From Thermacetogenium sp. UBA4966 (GTDB lineage Bacteria; Bacillota; DSM-12270; Thermacetogeniales; Thermacetogeniaceae): a DNA stretch of 27,314 nt. The first letter of the stretch is position 1, and each line of letters begins with the position of its first letter. Below, piece by piece: positions 7,962-14,900 of this stretch. Made by a program: the position numbers and the translations under genes. The DNA is taken from NCBI GenBank assembly GCA_002397275.1, contig DHAA01000042.1, positions 1 to 27,314 on the forward strand. The letters run 5' to 3'. The notes under the pieces are model-generated. The model made no database searches and was not told the origin of the DNA. It saw nothing but the letters and a program-made list of their open reading frames with translations.

Positions 7962-8170
7962 AAACTGAATATATCTTTTTGTGACCCTGCGGCGTATAAA
8001 CAAGTCCGCAGGGGTGAACAAGGGAACCGGGTGCGAATCCCGGACGGAACCGCCGCTGTAAGCGCCGATAATCAGACTCGTCGACGAAAGTCGGCCACTG
8101 GGAAACCGGGAAGGCAGAGCCCTGATAGGCAGAGGTATCCTCTGCCCAGGCGCAAAGTCAGAAGACCTAC
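7962..8170 (+). promoter_or_regulatory. Cobalamin (AdoCbl-type) riboswitch aptamer, copy 1, complete
   Basis: The conserved core is present in order: GGGAA (8022) with GGTGCGAATCC-like pairing, GGAACCGCCGCTGTAAGC (about 8064-8083), the B12-box GCCACTG (8094-8100) and GGGAAGG (8108-8114), closing with GTCAGAAGACC. This is a class I aptamer expected to bind adenosylcobalamin. An intrinsic terminator follows (8229-8276), so ligand binding should stop transcription before the secreted beta-propeller gene. The aptamer is closely similar to copy 2 at 11232, and its 5' 70 bases match the fragment at 19267. Confidence 0.93.
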
Positions 8171-8228
8171 AAAAAGAATTTGCTTGCCGCCCTGCGGTGA
8201 AAGGGGACAAGCGTTGTTTCGCAGGAAA

Positions 8229-8276
8229 ACGGCTGTGACGATCAGATTCATTGATTGTGGCAGCCGTATTTGTTTT
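8229..8276 (+). terminator. Riboswitch-controlled terminator, copy 1
   Basis: ACGGCTG (8229-8235) pairs with CAGCCGT (8261-8267), with further weak pairing of ATCA and TGAT in the loop, and a T-rich ATTTGTTTT tail. The same position and loop are kept behind aptamer copy 2. Confidence 0.75.
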
Positions 8277-8562
8277 ACTCCAAAAGCGTATAACCGCCAC
8301 GTCCGCCACAGGACCTTCAGCAAAGCATTGAATACCACGCCTAAACATTGATGTTAAATCCCGGCATACACACTACCTTCCAAATAGGATTCACCGCTTC
8401 GGAGCAATATATTCCGCACCTTATCCGATAAAGTGGACCAATAACTAGATTGAGCTTAGCAGAATACATTACGTTCATGCTCTTCACCAACCGTTGCGGA
8501 TAATCATGCAAGGCGGCTGAGCGGCTGTATGGCGCCTCGTGAAATAAAGGAGAAAAGGAGTG
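8277..8562 (+). repeat. Conserved non-coding leader, copy 1 (matches 11550-11833)
   Basis: This stretch follows the terminator and aligns along its whole length with 11550-11833 at roughly 70-75 percent by eye, with blocks such as GCAAAGCATTGAATAC, ACGCCTAAACATTGATG, GCTTAGCAGAA and the ribosome binding site AAGGAGTGATG. No open frame is preserved between the copies. I recognise no known RNA family in it. It may be a structured RNA or simply part of a duplicated cassette. Confidence 0.7.
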
Positions 8563-8661
8563 ATGCCCAAACAAGTTGCACATCGCCCGCAGTGTATGGG
8601 CGCGGCGCCGCGGGAAACGATCGGTGCGCCCAGTATAAAAAATCAAAAAAATTTAACATGA
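8563..8661 (+). CDS. Possible 32-codon leader ORF overlapping the next start (ATGA)
   Basis: ATG 8563 stands directly behind an excellent AAAAGGAG site and opens a frame of 32 codons whose TGA (8659-8661) overlaps an ATG at 8658 in the frame of the downstream gene. The copy-2 leader has a frame of the same length at 11834, but a one-base shift early in the alignment changes the peptide, so the amino acid sequence is not conserved. Within it, GGGCGC (8598-8603) can pair with GCGCCC (8626-8631). It may be translated and coupled to the next gene, or be mainly an RNA element. Confidence 0.35.
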   Translation: MPKQVAHRPQCMGAAPRETIGAPSIKNQKNLT

Positions 8662-8675
8662 AAGGACTTGAGAAA

Positions 8676-10466
8676 GTGAAAACTGTAGTAGACCTAAAGT
8701 CGAAAAGAGTCTTGTCAATTCTCCTTACTTTAGTTTTCGTATTCGCCTCCTCGACGTTAGCCTTCGCTGCATGGCCGGGGTTCCAGAACGACTGCACGAA
8801 TAACGGCGTAACAGATGTGCTGGTAACTAGCCCGGTGACCACCTATGACGATCTGGCTAACAACGGCGCTTGGACAGGCGTGAGCAGCCCCTCTGTCCTT
8901 AACAACGGCGTTGCATATAGCGTTTACAACGGCGGGACGCCAAGCGGAGCAGCCGGCGGCGCGCGTGTTCAGGCGACCACCTTATCCACTGCGGCGCCTG
9001 TCTGGAACATTCAGCTCAACGATCAGGCAGACAACATAAGCCAGCTTTCCACGCCGGTCTTAGCCGACGACACCCTGTACGTACTTAGCACAGATACCGC
9101 AAACCTATACACATCTTCAGCCTACAGCACCTCAGTCTGGACGGCAGGCGGCGGAGCCTCGATAGATAACCCGACAAATGTCGCGACTTTCCTGCAAAAC
9201 ACGACAAGTTACATTTACAGTAACAATGCCGAGGTAACCTTTGCAGAAGCTGTGGATACTTTGAATCTGGAATTAGGCTTAGTTGCCGGCAACAACACTT
9301 CGTCAAGCTATACACTTCAGTTATATGACAGCAGTGACAATCTTAAGTATACCCTGTTCAGCGGGGTAACAATATACGGAGCATACGGGAACCCCATTAA
9401 CACATACAACGGCAATATTGCGGCAGGAAGCTACAAAATCAAGCTTACAATCAACGCCGGAAATGATAATGACGTTACAGGCACCTTCATTAAGCTTGAC
9501 GGTTATTTCTGGCAACTGAACGGCATTGATACAATGACAACGCCAACGGACAATCCCGCTCCTCTTAAAGACAGTGGCAATGGTGATGTTAGATATGCCG
9601 GCCAGGCCAATACACCGATAACCCATTGCGGCGACTACATCTACTGGGGCATCTACGGCGGCACAAAAACATATTACCAGTATAAGCTAAGCACAGGTGC
9701 GCTTAACACTTTCACCCCTGCCGACGACAACTTCTACTGGGCGGGCGCGACGGCTGTTACTGTGACGGAGGCGCGTGAAGTAGGATGTGGAGCAGCAGAA
9801 GCCTTAGTAGATGTCGACTACGCCGTATTCGGCAGTGACAGCGGCACAGTCTACTGGCGGGATGTTGCCGACTTCGAAAATACCGGTTACTCTGTGGATT
9901 TGACAACTGTTTCGACACCCTCTGTAGCCGACGCAGGCAGAGTTCGTTCGTCCATCGTAGCTCCCGGCGACGGTTACATTTACTTCACAAGTCAGGGCGA
10001 CACTTCGAGCACCGGAAAACCAGGCTATCTCTGGAAGTTTGAAGAAGACGGAACATATGTAGGTCTTGTTCCGCTCCCCGGGAACTCCACATCAACGCCC
10101 GTAATATCCGGCAACGGTTATGTATATGTGGGCTATTATGACCATGGCAACTATGCTAATCCCAACGGCGGCGTTGCGGGTGTAGACAACACTTCATTTG
10201 CTTCGACGTTCACTGTATACCCCGGCGACCCGGTGCAGGGTTCTCCGGTTGTGTGCAGTGATGGTACTGACGATTTTGTTTACTTCACCACAAACTCAAG
10301 CATCGGTGCTGGATATTGCTACAGCTATGACGGAAGCACAGCGGCACAAGAATGGACAACTGGAGGCACAAGCTCTAACCGCTACGCACTGCAGGGCTTT
10401 GCGGCTGACGGCGGCTACCTTGTCTACGGCGACGACGGAAACAGGCTGTATATTATTGAAGAATAA
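8676..10466 (+). CDS. Secreted beta-propeller-like protein (PQQ-like repeats) under cobalamin riboswitch control
   Basis: 596 residues from GTG 8676, chosen because AAAGGA lies nine bases upstream; ATG 8658 (602 residues), coupled to the leader ORF, is an alternative. Residues 1-31 form a signal peptide (basic start, SILLTLVFVFASSTLAFA), and the mature chain opens with AWPGFQND. At least seven blade-like strand motifs follow, for example TPVLADDTLYVLST, TPVISGNGYVYVGYYD, GSPVVCSDGTDDFVYF and a closing NRLYIIEE, which suggests a propeller of about seven blades. An Asn/Ser/Thr-rich beta-sandwich-like segment seems inserted at about residues 146-279. There is no anchor motif or C-terminal membrane helix, so it is probably released or held non-covalently. 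Riboswitch control points to a role in cobamide uptake or use; binding itself is inference. Two strong hairpins follow the gene. Confidence 0.8.
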   Translation: MKTVVDLKSKRVLSILLTLVFVFASSTLAFAAWPGFQNDCTNNGVTDVLVTSPVTTYDDLANNGAWTGVSSPSVLNNGVAYSVYNGGTPSGAAGGARVQATTLSTAAPVWNIQLNDQADNISQLSTPVLADDTLYVLSTDTANLYTSSAYSTSVWTAGGGASIDNPTNVATFLQNTTSYIYSNNAEVTFAEAVDTLNLELGLVAGNNTSSSYTLQLYDSSDNLKYTLFSGVTIYGAYGNPINTYNGNIAAGSYKIKLTINAGNDNDVTGTFIKLDGYFWQLNGIDTMTTPTDNPAPLKDSGNGDVRYAGQANTPITHCGDYIYWGIYGGTKTYYQYKLSTGALNTFTPADDNFYWAGATAVTVTEAREVGCGAAEALVDVDYAVFGSDSGTVYWRDVADFENTGYSVDLTTVSTPSVADAGRVRSSIVAPGDGYIYFTSQGDTSSTGKPGYLWKFEEDGTYVGLVPLPGNSTSTPVISGNGYVYVGYYDHGNYANPNGGVAGVDNTSFASTFTVYPGDPVQGSPVVCSDGTDDFVYFTTNSSIGAGYCYSYDGSTAAQEWTTGGTSSNRYALQGFAADGGYLVYGDDGNRLYIIEE

Positions 10467-10512
10467 ACTCCCTAAGCCGCAGACAGCAAAAAAGTACAAC
10501 TAACAACCGCAA

Positions 10513-10545
10513 GGATGGCGAGGGTGTTCTATGCCCTCGCCATCC
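10513..10545 (+). terminator. Strong hairpin 1 behind the beta-propeller gene
   Basis: GGATGGCGAGGG (10513-10524) pairs perfectly with CCCTCGCCATCC (10534-10545), a 12-bp stem. There is no real T-run behind it, so it may act as a terminator together with hairpin 2 or protect the 3' end of the message. Confidence 0.6.
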
Positions 10546-10551
10546 AACTTG

Positions 10552-10589
10552 ATACGAGGGTGGCAGCAAACGGATGACCACCCTCGTAT
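10552..10589 (+). terminator. Strong hairpin 2 behind the beta-propeller gene
   Basis: ATACGAGGGTGG (10552-10563) pairs perfectly with CCACCCTCGTAT (10578-10589), followed by the weakly T-rich TCGTTGT. GAGGG and CCCTC are shared with hairpin 1, so the two arms could also pair with each other. From here to 10722 I see no gene or signal. Confidence 0.6.
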
Positions 10590-10722
10590 TCGTTGTAAAA
10601 GACTAACAGCCTCTCCGGGGCACAATCTCCCGATTATCTTTTGTTTGAGACCTGTAATAAGTGAATTGAGGATTCATCATAAAAACGGTTGTGCGGATAC
10701 AAAAAATATATAGTACCGCGCT

Positions 10723-11049
10723 TTATTGAGCGAAGAAATCTTTATATGCGATATTTAAAATCGTCTTGATTGCGTTTAACTCTTCTACGGAAATATGGCG
10801 GATTCCCGCTTCGATTTTTGCCAGTGTACCGCGCGAAATATTATATTCCTGCAGCTGTAATTGGGCGGAAAGCTGTTCCTGTGTCATGCCTTTAGCCTTT
10901 CTATACTTCCGAATATTTTTGCCGACAATTTTACTAGCTTTGATGCTTTGCTGCACTGAGATCGACCACTCTTCTTGTTCTGAAGTTGGAGCATTTACTT
11001 CTTGATTATAGAGAAGAATCGTGTTATTATTGCTCCAATAATAGAGCAA
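10723..11049 (-). CDS. XRE-family helix-turn-helix transcriptional regulator
   Basis: 108 residues in the longest frame (TTG 11049). The start is uncertain: neither it nor most alternatives has a clear ribosome binding site, and GTG 10956 (77 residues, with GAGTGG about nine bases upstream) would still cover the whole DNA-binding domain. Residues 43-106 form a Cro/CI-type domain: VGKNIRKYRKAKGMTQEQLSAQLQ, then ISRGTLAKIEAGIRHISVEEL, the typical recognition helix and following turn. The protein has no other domain. It lies opposite in direction to the surrounding surface-protein genes, just upstream of riboswitch copy 2, and could regulate its own promoter through the dyad at 11030-11049. A link with the cobalamin genes is not shown. 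Confidence 0.85.
   Translation of the reverse strand: MLYYWSNNNTILLYNQEVNAPTSEQEEWSISVQQSIKASKIVGKNIRKYRKAKGMTQEQLSAQLQLQEYNISRGTLAKIEAGIRHISVEELNAIKTILNIAYKDFFAQ
11030..11049. promoter_or_regulatory. Inverted repeat, possible regulator operator
   Basis: TTGCTC (11030-11035) and GAGCAA (11044-11049) form a perfect 6-bp dyad with an 8-base A/T spacer. It sits at the 5' end of the longest reading frame of the XRE gene, a usual place for an autoregulatory site if translation starts further in. Confidence 0.3.
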
Positions 11050-11071
11050 ACAGTGATCGGCCTATAATAAA

Positions 11072-11182
11072 GTGTATTTTACACGGATTGAGGCTGATAG
11101 CGAAGAGCTATTAATCAACTGCAAAATGTTCAAAGAAGATTTAGATGTCAATGTCGTAATAAAAACATGTGAATATGTATAA
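11072..11182 (+). other. Short open frame, possible gene remnant
   Basis: A 36-codon frame (GTG 11072 to TAA 11182) encodes a protein-like sequence, RIEADSEELLINCK followed by FKEDLDVNVVIKTCEYV. There is no ribosome binding site and an in-frame stop lies just upstream. It may be the 3' tail of a lost gene; I recognise no family. Confidence 0.2.
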
Positions 11183-11231
11183 AGGATGTGATGGAAAAAA
11201 CACCTATGCCCAAAAGCCTTAGCTTTAACAC

Positions 11232-11441
11232 AAACTGAATACATCTTTTTGTGACCCTGCGTAAACTTAACGGTGCGCGGGGATGGACAAGGGAACCGGG
11301 TGCGAATCCCGGACGGAACCGTCGCTGTAAGCGCTGATAATCAAGGCTCGTCGACGAAAGTCGGTCACTGGGAAACCGGGAAGGCAGAGCCTGATTGGCA
11401 GAGGTATATCGTCTGCCGAAGCGCAAAGTCAGAAGACCTAC
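11232..11441 (+). promoter_or_regulatory. Cobalamin (AdoCbl-type) riboswitch aptamer, copy 2, complete
   Basis: It contains the same core as copy 1: GGGAACCGGGTGCGAATCC from 11291, GGAACCGTCGCTGTAAGC (about 11324-11341), the B12 box as GTCACTG (11364-11370, T in place of the usual second C) and GGGAAGG, ending with GTCAGAAGACC. A terminator follows at 11498. Peripheral stems differ from copy 1 in length and sequence, including the GCTTGTC/GACAAGC stem after the aptamer (GCTTG/CAAGC in copy 1), which shows that structure rather than sequence is kept. It controls the 2220-residue surface protein. Confidence 0.93.
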
Positions 11442-11497
11442 AAAAAGAATTTGCTTGTCACCTGGTTAAGAAAGGGGACAAGCGTTGTTTCGCAGGA

Positions 11498-11549
11498 ATA
11501 CGGCTGTGACGATCAGACTTATTGATTGAGCAGCCGTATCTGTTTTTTT
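11498..11549 (+). terminator. Riboswitch-controlled terminator, copy 2
   Basis: ATACGGCTG (11498-11506) pairs with CAGCCGTAT (11531-11539), a 9-bp stem followed by CTGTTTTTTT. It is a better terminator than the copy-1 equivalent. Confidence 0.85.
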
Positions 11550-11833
11550 ACACAAAAGCAGGCGACCGCCTCAGCCGTCAAAGGACATGCAGCAAAGCAT
11601 TGAATACTACGCCTAAACATTGATGTTAAATTCCAGCATGCACACTATCTTACAATAGGATTCATTGCCTCTAAGCAATATCTTTCGCACCATGCCCGGC
11701 ACAAAGCAGGCCAATAACCGGATTACGCTTAGCAGAAGATATTACGTTCGTAATGTTCACCAATCGCTATGGAAAATCATGCAAGGCGCTGAGCGCCTGT
11801 ATAATCCATCTAAAATAAAGTTAAGAAGGAGTG
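11550..11833 (+). repeat. Conserved non-coding leader, copy 2 (matches 8277-8562)
   Basis: Counterpart of the copy-1 leader. Local hairpins differ in sequence: GGCGC-TGA-GCGCC near 11784-11796, and ATTAC-GTTC-GTAAT near 11741-11754. Within the following 32-codon frame, CCCCGC (11857-11862) pairs with GCGGGG (11866-11871), and GGGCGG (11869-11874) with CCGCCC (11894-11899). These two stems exclude each other because they share bases. Confidence 0.65.
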
Positions 11834-11932
11834 ATGTCCCACGCTGGTTTCACATTCCCCGCAGTGCGGGGCGGTACAGCGGGAACAAGCCGGCCGCCCA
11901 GAGTTAAAAACTTTAAGGAAATTAAACGATAA
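11834..11932 (+). CDS. Possible 32-codon leader ORF, copy 2
   Basis: ATG 11834 follows AGAAGGAG and opens 32 codons to TAA 11932, the same length as the copy-1 leader frame. The peptide differs through small frame shifts and is rich in Gly, Arg and Pro. The stop is 22 bases before the GTG start of the large surface protein. Either a translated leader peptide or a by-product of a conserved RNA. Confidence 0.3.
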   Translation: MSHAGFTFPAVRGGTAGTSRPPRVKNFKEIKR

Positions 11933-11950
11933 TATCTGAAGGGAGGGCGA

Positions 11951-11995
11951 GAGGGTGTTCCGTAGCCCTGGCGGCAGTATACGCATAACACCCTC
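11951..11995 (+). promoter_or_regulatory. Hairpin enclosing the GTG start codon of the 2220-residue protein
   Basis: GAGGGTGTT (11951-11959) pairs perfectly with AACACCCTC (11987-11995). The GTG at 11955-11957 lies inside the 5' arm, eight bases behind the GGGAGG site, so the stem could limit initiation there. Confidence 0.5.
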
Positions 11996-14900
11996 GTTTA
12001 TCATTATGCATAAGAATAAGAAAATAACAGCAATATTACTGACACTCATAATGCTGCTAAGTCTGTTGCCGACAACAGCGCTGGCAAGTGGGTATAAATT
12101 AAGTGTAGAAACGGCAGGCAGTAAAAGCTTTGCTGAGTATGGTATGCAAGTTAGCGCTAACTCAATAGATATCCCAACAGAAAAACAGACTATTTACATT
12201 GACCTTTCTTTTGCTGATGGAACAAAAGTTACAGCAGAGAAGTTAGCTGAAGTTTTCGATCGTATTGAGGTAAATGGTGTCAAAAGTTTTGAAATAATAG
12301 CCTTAACATCCAATCAATCTGTTCCTGTGGCTGGAGCGACAATATCAATTTCTATACGAAACGGTGCGCTTCGAGTAAATCTGGGCAGAAACAGTGTCCT
12401 AAATGTTAACGACAATATAACTGTTACTTTTTATCCAAATGAATCTGGTGGCGAGGAATATAACGCTACAATTTCAAGTGATATAGAAAACGGAACTGCA
12501 ACACAAATAAAAAAGACAAACGATACCTATATCCTCACCGGAACACCCGACGACGGCTACATGCTCGACTACTGGGAATACAGCACAGACCGCGGCAACA
12601 GTTGGTGCGATGAAGCTGACCGCATTGTGAACGATGTTGAAAACAGCGCGGCGACAACCACAGTCACCCTGACCGAAGACAGAGTATACCGCGCCGTGTT
12701 TAAGCCTGCGCAGTTTATTCTGCTTGACGACGAGATTGGGATTAGACAGTACCATTGGCTAAAACCACCAGCGAATAACCCATTTCAAGAGTACGGGTAC
12801 TTTATTATTTGCGATCCTATTGCTAAGAGTGAACTCGTCAGAGAAGGATTAGACGTAGAATTAAATCTTCGATTTGGTGTTCCGAGTATTTTAAAATGTT
12901 ATTCAACGACAGTAGAGTTATATAAAAATAATGATACTGTGCAGCCGTTTTGGACAAGATCTTGGAAGCAAGCCGAAGGATATCACCCTCTAGATAACGG
13001 TAGAATTCAAGTGCGGATGTTGGTCGAAAATATTCCGTTCATGGAATCTATAACCGTTAAGGTGACTATTAAAGATAGCAATGGCGAGAACGAAACCACC
13101 TCCATCAAGCACTACCAATTCCCCCAAGGCGCCGGCATCGAGCAAGACATGGCTGGGGCGGCAAGGTTCGACGCACTGGATGACTTGGCAAGCTATTATG
13201 AAAACAGCTTCGCGGAAAAAATATTTGAAGAGGAAAACACGCAAACCAGTCATAGCGTAACCGAACCTGTCGCAGACAGCGACGGCTCTTATACCACATA
13301 CGACTCGTTTTCCGCCGTGCGCTACCTCCTGCGTTACGCCTACGAGGACGCATACGCCGAAATCAAAGATGTTGCGGTAACCGCGGAAGACGTTACGGCT
13401 GCGTATGACGACGTAATCGCCCTATTCAGCCAGTATGTTGATCTGAATGCACAGATAAAAGCGGGAAACGGCGACTACTACAAAAACATCGACGGCGTCA
13501 TAAAAGTCCTATACTACGTTAACGTAGAGCCGGATATGCCGCCCACGTATGCCTACGTGCCCGCCGGTGCTGTGGTCAGGGACGCTATGGAAGCGGCTTT
13601 TGAAAGCAATAATCCCCGGGGCTGGATAATAGAGGGCGGTCAGTTTGTAACCGCTTTCGGCCCGGACGACGGCGACGGCAGGGTTGTTGCGGGCGGCACT
13701 TCCAGCCAGATCGTTTACTGCCAGAACCACGCCTATGCCTTGGGCGTCGGTTCGCAGACGATGACAGATAGAGACATACTGGTTTTCGGAGTTACAATTG
13801 ACAGAGATAAATACCCGACTCTAAATAATATACCGAACAAAGACGACCTGATCTGGGCGATGGGAGTGCTTGCGGAGAAATGCGATTTACCCGGGTTGGA
13901 GAGTAACGAAGCGTATGCGCATGCAAAGGCCATCGCCAGACTGTGGAGTGTAAATACCCTGGGCACTGACGGCGCGTCCGGATACCCCACAAATTTAGCG
14001 GCCGCCCAGCAGGTTGTTGATGATGCGCTGGCGGCGCTGAAAGCGGCCTATCCCGAGGTTGATTTTACCCGCTATAATTACCCGGAAGCCGTGCTGAACG
14101 TGATGAACCTCATCAGAGCAATCGGCACGGTAACGCTGGACAGCGAAACGGCAATCAGGGAAGCAAGAGCGGCTTACGCTGCGCTTGAGAACGATGCGCA
14201 AAGAGACGCAGTTAATAATTACGCCGTATTGGTAAGCGCGGAGGAAACATTAGCGGCGCTGAAAGCCGCCGCAGAAAATCCTACTGAATACTCGGAAGCC
14301 CTCAAAGGCGTTCTCAACTACCTTGAAGCAAACGTAACAAGCCCGGCAGTGGGCAGCGAAGCCGGCGAATGGGCGGTGCTGTCCCTGGCCCGCGGCGACA
14401 GGGTGGACAAGAACAGCGACTGGGCCAAGAAGTACCTGGCCAACTTGGACGCGGCATTAACAGCGGGGAATGTAATCACCTCCGCCACCGAGTACGAGCG
14501 CGTTACTTTGGCACTGACCTCCTTAGGACTGGACGCCTCAGCCTACGGAACAAACAATACCGACCTGACGGCCGCGTTCTCCTCATACAAGGACAGCATG
14601 GGGGTCAACGCCAAAGTCTTCGCCCTGCTGGCCTTGAATTCCAAGCCCTATAACGGCGACGCCTCCGCTTACGTGGACGGCATACTTGCTGAGGAGCTGG
14701 AGAGCGGCGGCTGGGACTACAGCGGCATTGCCGCGGATGTGGACATGACCGCTATGGCTATCCAGGCCCTGGCGCCGTATTACAACAGCAGAGAGGATGT
14801 CAAGACAGCCGTGAACAAGGCGCTGGCCATCCTGAAAATCAAGCAGGATGAGGAAACAGGCGGTTTTATCGGCATGAACGGCGCTCTGAGCACCTGCAGC

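Noticed and set aside
8031..8351. Open frames through the riboswitches (also 7956-8348 and 11148-11426)
   Set aside because: They overlap conserved aptamer and terminator structures and encode nothing recognisable.
8310..8360. GCAAAGC and GCCTAAAC words in the leader, reminiscent of the cyclic-di-GMP-I riboswitch
   Set aside because: The spacing between the words is too long, and the remaining conserved positions and stems of that riboswitch could not be found.
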